NCBI GenBank assembly: GCA_001730095.1
Contig: MDLF01000001.1
Location: 9,904-68,576 of the forward strand
Origin: Rhodobacteraceae bacterium (ex Bugula neritina AB1)
GTDB lineage: Bacteria > Pseudomonadota > Alphaproteobacteria > Rhodobacterales > Rhodobacteraceae
DNA: 58,673 nt
Reading direction: 5' to 3'
Shown here: positions 47,068 through 56,153 of the stretch, piece after piece
How positions within the stretch are numbered: the first letter of the stretch is position 1
Layout of the letters: every line of letters begins with the position of its first letter
The notes under the pieces: model-generated
Seen by the model: only the letters and a program-made list of their open reading frames with translations
Databases searched by the model: none
What the model was told of the DNA's origin: nothing
Made by a program: the position numbers and the translations under genes

Positions 47068-48411
47068 TCAGGCTTCGCCCAGCAGCGCCTTGTCAAAGGG
47101 GTAGCTGGTCAGGTTCTCATAGCCGTCGTCGGTGATCAGCACCTGGTCTTCCAGCTTGATCGAGAAATCGCCGCCCTCAGGCGAGACCAGCGCCTCGACG
47201 CAGAGCACCATGCCCGGTTCCAGTTCATAGTCGAAGGCGCCGTCGACCATCTGGTCCGGGTAGGCGACCAGTGGCCATTCATCACACAGACCAACACCAT
47301 GCATCATGCAGCCATATTTCTGCTTCTGGAACTGATCGTCCAGCAGATGGCAGCCGCGTGACAGTTCTTGAATGTTCACCCCGGGTTTCAGCATTTCCAT
47401 GTTGTGGCGGATGTGTTCGATCCCGTGCTGCATCGCATAGATCATATCGGGCCGTGGCGTGTCATCGCCGATCCACCAGCTGCGGGAGATATCGATGCAG
47501 ATGCCGTAGGAGCCGACCAGATCGGTGTCAAAGCTGATCATCTCGTTGTTCTGGATGATGCGGGGACCGCATTCCTGGAACCACGGGTTGGTGCGCGGGC
47601 CGGAGGCCAAGAGCCGGGTTTCGATCCATTCGCCGCCGCGGCGGATGTTTTCTGCGTGCAGAATCGCCCAGACGTCATCCTCGGAGATAGTGCCGCCGGG
47701 AATCTGTTCGCGGGCGAATTTCTCCATGGCTGCCACCGCGGTTTCGCAGGCGTGATGGGCGCAGCGCATCGCCAGGATTTCATCCGGGCCTTTCACTGCG
47801 CGGCATTTCTCTGTCAGTTCTTCGCCGGGGAAGATCTCCAGCTCCTGCGCCTCTAGTGCCCGCAGGCCATGCAGCATCACCTTGTCCACCGCCAGCCGTT
47901 TATTGCTGCCGCTGTGTTCTTCCAGCAGGATGCGCACCTCGTTGGAGAATTTGTCGGCGGCCACGTCGATCTTGTCGCCACGGTCGAAATAGAACAGGTC
48001 TGCGCCCGCGCGCTGCTCGCGCACCAGAGGGTTGAATTCGCTGAGGAACGGCGACTGTTTGTAGTCCCACAGCACCATATAGCCGTCGGCGCAGATCAGC
48101 AGTGCGCGGAACGGATTATGGGTGTTCCACAGCTGCATATTGGTGCTGTCGGTTGCATAACGGATGTTCAGCGGATCAAACACCAGCAGGCCGCCATAGC
48201 CGCGGTCGTTGATGAACCGGGTCAGCCGTTCCCAGCGGAACTTGCGCAGCGCCTGAAGGTCGGGCAGCTGCAGCCCGGCTGCGGCCCATTCAGAGAAGGC
48301 CAGTTGTGTGGGGCCGATTTCAACCCGGTCATTGTCATTCGGGGTGTTGTCGCCCAATGTGGCGCCGCGGGTCGGGTCGATCTTTCGGATGTCGCGGTAA
48401 TGCTCATTCAT
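47068..48411 (-). CDS. dddP: DMSP lyase DddP
   Basis: A 447-residue M24-metallopeptidase-fold enzyme that cleaves dimethylsulfoniopropionate to dimethyl sulfide and acrylate. Counting from the ATG at 48411 puts the metal ligands at D295, D297 (SFDTDLVG), D307 (GICIDIS), H371 (MMHGVG), E406 (LCVEAL) and E421 (IKLEDQV). The proposed base is D377 (LCDEWP) and Y366 is also present. These are the numbers reported for the Ruegeria lacuscaerulensis enzyme as I recall them. The N-terminus MNEHYRDIRKIDPTRGATLG also matches. It is a single leftward gene with AAGGA before the ATG. Confidence 0.95.
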   Translation of the reverse strand: MNEHYRDIRKIDPTRGATLGDNTPNDNDRVEIGPTQLAFSEWAAAGLQLPDLQALRKFRWERLTRFINDRGYGGLLVFDPLNIRYATDSTNMQLWNTHNPFRALLICADGYMVLWDYKQSPFLSEFNPLVREQRAGADLFYFDRGDKIDVAADKFSNEVRILLEEHSGSNKRLAVDKVMLHGLRALEAQELEIFPGEELTEKCRAVKGPDEILAMRCAHHACETAVAAMEKFAREQIPGGTISEDDVWAILHAENIRRGGEWIETRLLASGPRTNPWFQECGPRIIQNNEMISFDTDLVGSYGICIDISRSWWIGDDTPRPDMIYAMQHGIEHIRHNMEMLKPGVNIQELSRGCHLLDDQFQKQKYGCMMHGVGLCDEWPLVAYPDQMVDGAFDYELEPGMVLCVEALVSPEGGDFSIKLEDQVLITDDGYENLTSYPFDKALLGEA

Positions 48412-48512
48412 GCTGGGATGTCCTTGCTGCACAGGTGTGTCCAGCGTGGCGCCCCATCTTTTCGGAATCGCGGCTGAAAGCGACGGATTCTGACGTCGTT
48501 TCTGACCTAGCC

Positions 48513-48548
48513 TGTCGGCAGAAGAGCCAGCCCCTTTCTCTGCCGACA
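48513..48548. promoter_or_regulatory. 10-bp inverted repeat between the two-gene unit and dddP
   Basis: TGTCGGCAGA and TCTGCCGACA are perfect arms separated by 16 bases. They lie 8 bases past the stop of the 224-residue gene and about 100 bases upstream of dddP. There is no T-run. It could be a rho-assisted terminator of the unit or a regulator site for dddP. Confidence 0.45.
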
Positions 48549-48556
48549 ACCAGCCC

Positions 48557-49231
48557 TTATGGCACCAGCGACCGGGCGGCCAGGACCATGCCTGCGCTGT
48601 CCAGATACAGAACCAGAGCAGTCAGCAGCAGCATATGGGTGATGAAGCGCAAACGGCGCGGCCCCGAGAAGGACAGGGCTGCCAGCGCAGAATCCTGCAG
48701 CTTGCGCCCCCAGCTGCCGCGCAACTCTGCTGTGGGGATTGTGACCATCAGTCCAGTCCGCGATTTGCCGGAAACCTGTGCATCGAAACTTTCGGGATTG
48801 GGCCGTTCAGCCTGCTGAAACGCAAGTTCGCAATGCGCTTCGAGCGCCAAGGCGGTCTGTTCAACCGGGGTAAAACACTCTCTTCCGCGTGGCTTGGACG
48901 GTATCGCCCATTCAGCCGCAGATGAACTGTCTTCAGCGGCGTCCTTTGGCGAAACAGAATGCCCCGCATCGGCTGTCTGGGGATCAAATGCGCTCTGGAA
49001 TTGCTCGCATGTCAGGGTCACCCCAGTATCAAGCCACTCCACTGAAGTTGCCTCGACCTTATCCACCAGGCGCCTCAGCATGGCGGCAAGAATCAGCTCG
49101 GAAATTTCCCGGTCGCAATAATCAGGGTAGGTCGGCGTCAGCGACAGCTCCAGCAGCGCCGAAGGCTGCATGACACTGCCAGGCAGTTTTCTGGTGCGAC
49201 ACAGAGGCAGGCGGCGCACGCGCACAGTCAC
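48557..49231 (-). CDS. Unrecognised protein with a C-terminal membrane helix
   Basis: A 224-residue frame that starts with GTG at 49231, three bases past the stop of the 56-residue gene upstream; an internal ATG (MQPSALLELSLTPTYPDYCD, residue 21) is a reasonable alternative start. The N-terminal 80 residues look like a folded mixed alpha/beta domain (REISELILAAMLRRLVDKVE). Then comes an acidic, Ser/Ala-rich linker, and near the end a hydrophobic segment (FITHMLLLTALVLYLDSAGM) that could anchor the C-terminus. I recognise no family. Codon use is like the neighbours. Confidence 0.5.
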   Translation of the reverse strand: MTVRVRRLPLCRTRKLPGSVMQPSALLELSLTPTYPDYCDREISELILAAMLRRLVDKVEATSVEWLDTGVTLTCEQFQSAFDPQTADAGHSVSPKDAAEDSSSAAEWAIPSKPRGRECFTPVEQTALALEAHCELAFQQAERPNPESFDAQVSGKSRTGLMVTIPTAELRGSWGRKLQDSALAALSFSGPRRLRFITHMLLLTALVLYLDSAGMVLAARSLVP

Positions 49232-49234
49232 CTG

Positions 49235-49405
49235 TTAATGGTCGCATTGAAGCCTGGCCGTATTTTCGGCCCGTGCCTCTATCTGCTCAGCCGGGTGGCC
49301 GAAGTCATCCAGCGTGTCGACAACCGTGGTCACCGCTTCGGACATCGTTCCGCTGTCGCGGCCTTCCAGCCCCAACCGACCTGTATATTGCACATCTTTC
49401 GCCAC
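49235..49405 (-). CDS. 56-residue protein, unrecognised, coupled to the next gene
   Basis: Reading leftward from a GTG at 49405 gives 56 codons: MAKDVQYTGRLGLEGRDSGT, then MSEAVTTVVDTLDDFGHPAE and a short tail with one cysteine. GGAGG lies 9 bases upstream of the GTG, a strong site. The stop is 3 bases from the GTG that opens the 224-residue gene, so the two look like one unit. The protein is acidic and soluble. No family is known to me. Confidence 0.5.
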   Translation of the reverse strand: MAKDVQYTGRLGLEGRDSGTMSEAVTTVVDTLDDFGHPAEQIEARAENTARLQCDH

Positions 49406-49740
49406 TGTCCGGATCCTCCATTCAGGGTGCCGTTACAGGAAGATTAAAATTTGAAATAGTTGAAAGTAGGGCGTCTGTGACTGATTTTCCGGAAGTTGTG
49501 CTGGTCTGTGAAAATGAACTTAAGAAGTGATCAATTGTCTGAAAAGTAATGTAAATTTTGAGTTATCCAGATTGGCGGACGCTGGATTGCGGCTCAACTG
49601 TGGCGGGAGGTCGACACATTGATGCCCAAAGGCTTGCAATCTTCACGATAGCTGGAGATTGTTTTACTCGGCGGGAATAACAGAAAACGCCCGCCGGGCA
49701 GGGCGGGCGCAGTCATGCCGGGTTTCAGGGGCGCCAGTCT
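49406..49740. other. AT-rich gene-free stretch
   Basis: The 335 bases upstream of the two-gene unit are clearly richer in A and T than the genes around them. They contain the transglycosylase terminator (49677-49709). I see no convincing reading frame. Confidence 0.45.
49677..49709 (-). terminator. Intrinsic terminator after the transglycosylase gene
   Basis: On the minus strand CGCCCGCC pairs with GGCGGGCG, followed by TTTTCTGTT. It lies about 30 bases past the stop codon. Confidence 0.85.
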
Positions 49741-50535
49741 TCAGCCGTCGATCTGTTTCCCCATGATCGCCAGCGACTGCTGGTAGACGGTGGCGGCATT
49801 CCATTCCTTCAGCACGCGGTAGTTTGGCTCCCCCTGCTGATAGCCTTTGCCGGGTTTCCAGCCCTTTTTGCGCAGGTAATTGGCGGTGGAGGCCAGAGCA
49901 TCGCCCATATTGTAAAAGTCGACGCGACCGTTTCCGTCCCAATCCACGCCGTATTTCAGTGCGTTGCCCGGAAGGAACTGGGTGTGGCCAAGCTCGCCGT
50001 GTTTGGCGCCCAGAGTGGCGGGGCTGATGGCCCCCTGATCCACCAGTTTCAACGCCCCCAGCGCATGGGGGCGGAAAAAACCGGAGCGGCGGCAGTCATA
50101 GGTCAGCGTGACGATGGCAGAGACCACCTGGCTGTCGCCCATGTAATTGCCAAAGGCGGTTTCCATCCCGTGAATGGCAATCAGAATACCTGCGGGCACG
50201 CCGTATTTGCGTTCCAGCGCTGCGTAGAAATCCGGGTTGCGGGCTTTACGCTTGCGGCCCTGGGCGACGATCGTGGCAGATCCGCGGATCTGCATGAATT
50301 TCTCCAGCGAGTATTTGAAACTCTTCTGGTTGCGGTCGGCTGAAATTGTCCGGCGGGCATATTGGGCATTGGCCAGGGCCTGCAGGCCATTCTTGCGCAC
50401 ACCTGCGCGTTTGGCCACGCGCTGGAATTCCCGTTTCCAGGTGTCAAACCCGGCAGATGTGTTGCCGCAGTCGGCAGCCATAGCCGGGGCGGCGAACAGG
50501 GCGGAGATCAGGGCAGGGGCCAGCAGTCGGCGCAT
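49741..50535 (-). CDS. Lytic murein transglycosylase (MltB type)
   Basis: A 264-residue periplasmic enzyme. The signal peptide is MRRLLAPALISALFAAPAMA. The catalytic glutamate lies in AIHGMETAFGNYMGDSQ (MltB-family GxES/ET loop), followed by DCRRSGFFRPHALGALKLVD and the signature GELGHTQFLPGNALKYGVDW. It cleaves peptidoglycan to 1,6-anhydroMurNAc products. The ATG at 50535 is used because it opens the signal peptide and has GAGAG upstream. Single leftward gene with terminator. Confidence 0.93.
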   Translation of the reverse strand: MRRLLAPALISALFAAPAMAADCGNTSAGFDTWKREFQRVAKRAGVRKNGLQALANAQYARRTISADRNQKSFKYSLEKFMQIRGSATIVAQGRKRKARNPDFYAALERKYGVPAGILIAIHGMETAFGNYMGDSQVVSAIVTLTYDCRRSGFFRPHALGALKLVDQGAISPATLGAKHGELGHTQFLPGNALKYGVDWDGNGRVDFYNMGDALASTANYLRKKGWKPGKGYQQGEPNYRVLKEWNAATVYQQSLAIMGKQIDG

Positions 50536-50628
50536 GAAGGAAACTCTCAAATTGTGACTCTTGCCCTGCAGCCTAACGCGCTGGCCGATCTTGTCTAACG
50601 GGAAAAGCTGCCCTTGCTTCCCATTCGC

Positions 50629-51876
50629 TTAGGCAAAAGCCGTTCCTGCCGCCAGGGCAAGGCCGTCTGCGACCGCTGTCATCGCATTTTCCGTTTCCAG
50701 CCGTGCATTTGGACAAAGGATGCGCATTTCAGCCTGCACGGCCGTCAGCAGCGAAGAGCCGCCGACCAGAACGATCCGCTCCACTTTTGCCGCAGGCAGG
50801 CCTGCTTGCGCCAGGGTCTCTGCTGCGCAGGCACCAATCGCCGCGGTCTGATCCGCCAATGTCTGCGCCACGACGGCGTCATCCAGCGGCACCGACAATC
50901 CGCGTTCCAGAAGCTTCAGGTCAATCAGGGCCGATGCGCTGCCGGAATTGGCGCGAATCTTGCCGTGCTCCACGGCAAACGCCAGCTCATGGCCCAGCTC
51001 ATCCTCCAGCACAGAAACCAGCCGCTCCAGCTTTGCCGGTTCCGCCGCATTGGCCGCCAGGTCCCGTGCCGCGCGGCGGCTTTCCGGTGCATAGAGAAAG
51101 GGGATCATTTGCCAGGTCGCCAGATCATAAAACAGCCGGTTCGGAGCGGGCAGGGTTCCGCTGCCGAACGTATTGCGGATCTGGCTGCCCAAGCCCAACA
51201 GCGGCATGACATGGCGTATGCTCAGCTGCCGGTCAAAATCAGTGCCGCCCAGCCGCATGCCGTGCGAGGCCAGAATGCGGGTTGTGCCGTCCGCGTCCTG
51301 TTCAAAGGCCGTAAAATCCGAGGTGCCGCCGCCGATATCGACAATCAGCCCTGGCCCCGGCGCAGGCAGGGCGGCCTGCAGGGCGGCCTCTGGTTCATAC
51401 ATGAACATCACATCCTGAAAGCCAGCCGCCAAATAGCAGGCGCGCAGGTCTGCTTCGGCCTGCGCGTTGCGACCCTCGTCCTTGGAATGGAAGCGAACCG
51501 GACGCCCGGACAGCGCATGGGTGAACTCCATATGTGTTGCCGCTTCTGCCCGCTGCTTCATCTCGGCCAGGAACCGCGCAATCAGGGTGGCAAAGCTCAG
51601 GCGTTCGCCGCCCAGCCGCCGCTCCTCTTGCAGCAGTGGCGTGCCCAGCAGGCTTTTCAGCGCACGCATGAACCGGCCTTCTTCGCCGCTGATCAGCGCC
51701 CGCGTCGCACTGTGGCCGATTCGCATGGCGCCTGCGCTCTGTGCAAAGAACACTGCCGTGGGCAGGGTTTGCTGCCCCGGTTCCATTTCCACCAGCCATG
51801 GCTGGCCGGCAACTGCAATGCCAGCGGCTGAGTTGGAGGTGCCAAAGTCGATGCCAAGAGTGTTTGGAGGTGTCAT
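50629..51876 (-). CDS. Hsp70-family protein (YegD-like)
   Basis: A 415-residue actin-fold ATPase without the DnaK substrate domain. Phosphate 1 loop: LGIDFGTSNSAAGIA (residues 7-21); phosphate 2: LIVDIGGGTSDFTAFE (about 200-215); adenosine loop: IVLVGGSSLLTAVQ. The family member E. coli YegD has no established role; a chaperone-like or regulatory role is inferred. AGGAG lies 7 bases before the ATG. Confidence 0.92.
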   Translation of the reverse strand: MTPPNTLGIDFGTSNSAAGIAVAGQPWLVEMEPGQQTLPTAVFFAQSAGAMRIGHSATRALISGEEGRFMRALKSLLGTPLLQEERRLGGERLSFATLIARFLAEMKQRAEAATHMEFTHALSGRPVRFHSKDEGRNAQAEADLRACYLAAGFQDVMFMYEPEAALQAALPAPGPGLIVDIGGGTSDFTAFEQDADGTTRILASHGMRLGGTDFDRQLSIRHVMPLLGLGSQIRNTFGSGTLPAPNRLFYDLATWQMIPFLYAPESRRAARDLAANAAEPAKLERLVSVLEDELGHELAFAVEHGKIRANSGSASALIDLKLLERGLSVPLDDAVVAQTLADQTAAIGACAAETLAQAGLPAAKVERIVLVGGSSLLTAVQAEMRILCPNARLETENAMTAVADGLALAAGTAFA

Positions 51877-51946
51877 GGAAGGCTCCTGTCTGCCAAGCGC
51901 GAGCCGCGCTGGATAAGGAATGCCTGTCTCAAGAGCAAGCCCTGCA

Positions 51947-51979
51947 AAGGAAAAGGGCGCCCCGCGGGACGCCCTTTTC
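51947..51979 (-). terminator. Intrinsic terminator after glnA
   Basis: AAAAGGGCG and CGCCCTTTT form a 9-bp stem around 10 bases. It lies 18 bases after the glnA stop. Confidence 0.85.
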
Positions 51980-51996
51980 GTGTCTGATCTGGCAGC

Positions 51997-53403
51997 TTAG
52001 CAGCTGTAGTACATGCCGAATTCCACCGGGTGCGGGGTGTGCTCGTACTTGTGGACCTCTTCCATCTTCAGCTCGATATAGCCGTCGATCTGGTCTTTGG
52101 TGAACACGTCGCCCTGCAGCAGGAAGTCGTGGTCGGCGGCCAGCGCGTCCATGGCTTCGCGCAGCGAGCCGCAGACGGTCGGGATGCCTTCCAGCTCTTC
52201 GGCCGGCAGGTCGTACAGGTTCTTGTCCATGGCTTCGCCCGGATCGATCTTGTTCTTGATGCCGTCCAGGCCGGCCATCAGCAGCGCGGCAAAGCACAGG
52301 TAGGGGTTCGCCGCCGGATCGGGGAAACGGGCCTCGACGCGCTTGGCTTTCGGGCTTTCGGTCCACGGGATCCGCACGCAGCCGGACCGGTTGCGGGCAG
52401 AGTAGGCGCGCAGAACCGGGGCCTCAAAGCCGGGGATTAGGCGTTTGTAGGAGTTGGTGGACGGGTTGGTGAAGGCATTCAGGGTCTTGGAATGCTTCAG
52501 GATACCGCCAATGAAATACAGCGCTTCCTGGGACAGGTCCGCATATTTGTCGCCGGCAAACAGCGGCTTGCCGTCTTTCCAGATCGACATGTTGACATGC
52601 ATGCCGGAACCGTTGTCGCCATAGATCGGCTTGGGCATGAAGGTTGCCGACTTGCCGTAGGCATGCGCCACATTGTGGATGATGTACTTGTACTTCTGCA
52701 GCTCGTCGGCCTGTTTGGTCAGGCTGTCGAAGATCAGGCCCAGCTCGTGCTGGCAGGAGGCAACCTCGTGGTGGTGCTTGTCGACCTTCATGCCCAGACG
52801 TTTCATGGTCGAGAGCATTTCAGACCGCAGGTCCTGTGCTTCGTCAATGGGGTTCACCGGGAAATAGCCGCCCTTCAGGCCCGGGCGGTGGCCCATGTTG
52901 CCCATTTCGAACTCGGCGTCGGTGTTCCAGGAACCGTCGGTTGCGTCTACTTCATAGGACACCTTGTTGATGGTGTTGGAGAAGCGCACATCGTCGAACA
53001 GGAAGAATTCCGCTTCCGGCCCCATATAGGCCACATCGCCGATGCCGGAGGACTTGAGGTAAGCTTCGGCCTTCTGGGCGGTGCCGCGCGGGTCGCGCTC
53101 ATAGGCTTCGCCGGTGTCCGGCTCGACAATGGAGCAATGGATGCACAGGGTTTTTTCCGCGTAGAACGGATCGATATAGGCAGAGCTGGTGTCCGCCATC
53201 AGTTTCATGTCGGAGTTCTCGATCGACTTCCAGCCGGCAATCGAGGAGCCGTCGAACATAAAGCCTTCTTCGAGGAAGTCTTCGTCCACCAGGTCCACGT
53301 CCACGGTCACGTGCTGCAGCTTGCCGCGCACGTCGGTGAACCGGATGTCGACATAGGCGACGTCTTCTTCTTTGAGTGTCTTGAGAACTGCGTCTACGCT
53401 CAT
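51997..53403 (-). CDS. glnA: Glutamine synthetase, type I
   Basis: A 468-residue GS-I beta enzyme making glutamine from glutamate, ammonia and ATP. Seen are [11 protein letters not shown] (residues ~49-59), [14 protein letters not shown], the [20 protein letters not shown] metal/ATP block, [17 protein letters not shown], and the adenylylation site [11 protein letters not shown] (tyrosine near 397 in E. coli numbering). It is therefore likely controlled by GlnE and by PII. It follows glnB by 44 bases, forming the glnBA operon usual in Rhodobacteraceae. Confidence 0.98.
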   Translation of the reverse strand: MSVDAVLKTLKEEDVAYVDIRFTDVRGKLQHVTVDVDLVDEDFLEEGFMFDGSSIAGWKSIENSDMKLMADTSSAYIDPFYAEKTLCIHCSIVEPDTGEAYERDPRGTAQKAEAYLKSSGIGDVAYMGPEAEFFLFDDVRFSNTINKVSYEVDATDGSWNTDAEFEMGNMGHRPGLKGGYFPVNPIDEAQDLRSEMLSTMKRLGMKVDKHHHEVASCQHELGLIFDSLTKQADELQKYKYIIHNVAHAYGKSATFMPKPIYGDNGSGMHVNMSIWKDGKPLFAGDKYADLSQEALYFIGGILKHSKTLNAFTNPSTNSYKRLIPGFEAPVLRAYSARNRSGCVRIPWTESPKAKRVEARFPDPAANPYLCFAALLMAGLDGIKNKIDPGEAMDKNLYDLPAEELEGIPTVCGSLREAMDALAADHDFLLQGDVFTKDQIDGYIELKMEEVHKYEHTPHPVEFGMYYSC

Positions 53404-53447
53404 TCCCTTGGTCCTTCTGATGTAGATGTCAGGATGTTTTTGAAGTC

Positions 53448-53822
<375 letters not shown>

Positions 53823-53955
53823 TCACTTCTAAATGAAGGCAGCAATGCAGGAGGCTGCAGCTGCGGCATTTGAAGGCAGGATTTGAAGCTGTCTGCCTAA
53901 AAAATAAGCACTGCGCCCGGAAATTGCGCAGAATTGAATCGGAGAAGGTCAAAAA

Positions 53956-55620
53956 ATGACTGAACTGCTGACCGCAGCCCAGATGCGGGCCATTGAACAG
54001 GCCGCGATTGAGTCCGGCGAAGTGACCGGCTTGGAGTTGATGGAGCGGGCCGGGCAGGGGGTGGTTGAGGCCATTTTCGAGGAGTGGCCAGAGCTGGCGG
54101 AGTCTGTTGACGCCGGGCGAGGGGCCAGCCCCTCGCGCTCCCCGGAGTATTTGGGGAAAGATGAAGGGGCGCGCCGGGCCGTGGTCCTGTGCGGGCCGGG
54201 CAACAATGGCGGCGACGGTTTTGTGGTGGCACGGCTGTTGAAGGAGCGCGGCTGGGAGGTGGAGGTGTTTCTGTATGGAGACCCGGACAAGCTGCCGCCG
54301 GATGCGAAGGTGAACTATGAGCGGCTGGGTGAAGATGCTGTAAAGGCTTGGAGCAAAACTACCGTTGGCAATGCTGAAGGGCATCTTTTTGTGGATGCAA
54401 TCTTTGGTGCCGGATTATCCCGTGCACCGGACCGCGATACTCTTGAGCCGCTGACCAAACTTTATACAGAAGGCAAAACGTTTGGCCGGATGGTAGCGGT
54501 TGACGCGCCCACAGGCCTTTGCATGAACAGTGGGCGTCTCCTTTGCCGGGAATATAGTGGTAATTGGAGCTGGCTTACAGTCACCTTTCACAGGCCGCGC
54601 ATCGGGCATTTCGTGGAGGACGGGCCGGAGTTCTGCGGTAACTTGCGAACCATTGACATCGGGCTGGGCTGGACGAAAACTGGCACCGTGACCCGGTCCT
54701 GGCATGGGGATTTCCCAGGTTTGGAGGAGCGCGGGAAGGTGGGGGATGTTTTTGTTTCGCTTGTTAGTGGCCATCAGCGGATAACGTCTCTGCCGAAAAG
54801 CCGGGAAGAGCATAAATACAGCCACGGCCACGCTCTTGTCCTCTCTGGCGGTCACGGCAAGACCGGCGCCGCCCGACTGGCGGCCCGTGGCGCCTTGCGG
54901 ATCGGGGCAGGGCTGGTCACCGTTGGCTCGCCGCGCTCGGCAATGTTTGAAAATGCCGTCAATCTGACGGCCATCATGCTGCAACAGATCGATGGCGCGC
55001 ATGGGGTCAGCGAAATGCTTGAGGACACGCGTTTCAACGCCATCTGCCTCGGCCCCGGATTGGGACGTGGCGCGGATACCCAGGCGGTGGTGATGGCAGT
55101 GCTGAAGGAGCAGCGTGCGACTGTTCTGGATGCTGATGCGCTCACACGTTTTGAGCGAAAGCCAGAAGCGCTGTTCGACCTGTTGCATGAGACCTGCGTG
55201 ATCACCCCGCATGGCGGTGAATTTGCCAAGCTGTTCCCGGATCTGGCCGAGAAGTTGAACGCGCCCGCCACCGCAGGCCCCGCCTATTCCAAAGTGGACG
55301 CCACCCGCGAGGCTGCCAAACGTGCAGGCTGTGTGGTCTTGTTCAAAGGGCCGGATACGGTGATCGCTGCGCCGGACGGGCGCTGCTCGGTCAATTCCTC
55401 CCATTACGAACGCTCCGCGCCCTGGCTGGCAACTGCCGGGTCAGGCGATGTGCTGGCGGGGTTCATCACCGGGCTGATGGCGCGCGGGTTTTCACCGATG
55501 CAGGCGGCGGAAACGGCAGCCTATATCCATGTGGAATGTGCGCTGGAGTTCGGCCCCGGCCTGATTGCCGAGGATCTGCCGGAGCAGATCCCAGCCGTGT
55601 TCCGTAAACTGGGATTATAA
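53956..55620 (+). CDS. nnrD: NAD(P)HX epimerase/dehydratase fusion (NnrE-NnrD)
   Basis: A 554-residue repair enzyme. The N-terminal NnrE domain (about 1-240) has LMERAGQGVVEAI, CGPGNNGGDGFVVARLL and FVDAIFGAGLSR and epimerises hydrated NAD(P)H. The C-terminal NnrD domain (about 270-550) has VLSGGHGKTGAARLAARGAL, ICLGPGLGRGADTQ, VITPHGGEFAKLF and LATAGSGDVLAGFITGLMAR and dehydrates it. Residues about 51-72 (VDAGRGASPSRSPEYLGKDE) are an insertion coded by a palindromic repeat. The NnrE phrase DAPTGLCMNSGRLL departs from the usual GLDxDTG. GGAGAAGG precedes the ATG. Confidence 0.9.
   Translation: MTELLTAAQMRAIEQAAIESGEVTGLELMERAGQGVVEAIFEEWPELAESVDAGRGASPSRSPEYLGKDEGARRAVVLCGPGNNGGDGFVVARLLKERGWEVEVFLYGDPDKLPPDAKVNYERLGEDAVKAWSKTTVGNAEGHLFVDAIFGAGLSRAPDRDTLEPLTKLYTEGKTFGRMVAVDAPTGLCMNSGRLLCREYSGNWSWLTVTFHRPRIGHFVEDGPEFCGNLRTIDIGLGWTKTGTVTRSWHGDFPGLEERGKVGDVFVSLVSGHQRITSLPKSREEHKYSHGHALVLSGGHGKTGAARLAARGALRIGAGLVTVGSPRSAMFENAVNLTAIMLQQIDGAHGVSEMLEDTRFNAICLGPGLGRGADTQAVVMAVLKEQRATVLDADALTRFERKPEALFDLLHETCVITPHGGEFAKLFPDLAEKLNAPATAGPAYSKVDATREAAKRAGCVVLFKGPDTVIAAPDGRCSVNSSHYERSAPWLATAGSGDVLAGFITGLMARGFSPMQAAETAAYIHVECALEFGPGLIAEDLPEQIPAVFRKLGL
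54113..54170. repeat. Palindromic repeat inserted in frame in nnrD
   Basis: GCGAGGGGC and GCCCCTCGC pair around CA (54117-54136), followed by GCTCCCCGGAGTATTTGGGG and AAAGATGAAG. From memory this stretch resembles a repeat common between genes in Rhodobacteraceae. It adds about 22 residues to the product without a stop. Confidence 0.6.
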
Positions 55621-55625
55621 GCGGC

Positions 55626-56153
55626 TTAGGCTGCCGGGCGCAGGTCTTCTTGCGGCGCGGCGGCGGCTGCCAGTTCCAGCCCGCCAGCATAGATCACATG
55701 TGGGCGGGAAAACTCCAGCACCGTCAGATCCATCATCTGCAGGCCCAAGTCACGGATGAATTCTCCGTCCACCAGCTCATAGGCTGGCACCACCGCCTGC
55801 GGCTGGCCGAACATCGCCTTGGCGCGCCAGTCGCGCACCAGGATGCGTTGATCCCAGGGCACCACCAGATCACCGTCTGCGCGTGTGTCGCCCAGCGAGC
55901 CGGCGGCAAAGCAAACCGCCTGAAGCATCGCGCGGCGGGTTCTTGCGGCCTCTACCTGGGCCATGCCTTGCGTGCGGGTGATTAGGCTGTCGCCGGATTT
56001 GATTTCCTCAGCCGCGCGCTCCCCCTCGCGGGTCAGCACAAGGGTGCCGCGCAAGAGGCTGATGTTCTGGCTGCCTTGAAACAGCCGTCGGGGCTGTGAT
56101 TGCCCACGCATCGCCATTTGCGCGCGCAGGGCCGCATTTCCAAACGGTTTCAT
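55626..56153 (-). CDS. Hint-domain protein lacking the catalytic cysteine
   Basis: A 175-residue protein. The ATG at 56153 opens MKPFGNAALRAQMAMRGQSQ. The Hint-like fold is shown by LLRGTLVLTREGERAAEEIK, GDSLITRTQGMAQVEAARTR and RILVRDWRAKAMFG. Canonical Hint domains start with a cysteine before GTxIxT; here the position is leucine/arginine, so self-splicing or cleavage is not expected. Such short Hint proteins are abundant in roseobacters with unknown function. It converges with nnrD, leaving 5 bases. Confidence 0.75.
   Translation of the reverse strand: MKPFGNAALRAQMAMRGQSQPRRLFQGSQNISLLRGTLVLTREGERAAEEIKSGDSLITRTQGMAQVEAARTRRAMLQAVCFAAGSLGDTRADGDLVVPWDQRILVRDWRAKAMFGQPQAVVPAYELVDGEFIRDLGLQMMDLTVLEFSRPHVIYAGGLELAAAAAPQEDLRPAA

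Noticed and set aside
49273-49530. 85-codon rightward frame in the AT-rich gap before the transglycosylase
   Set aside because: It lies opposite the better-supported 56-residue gene and has no ribosome site or recognisable composition.
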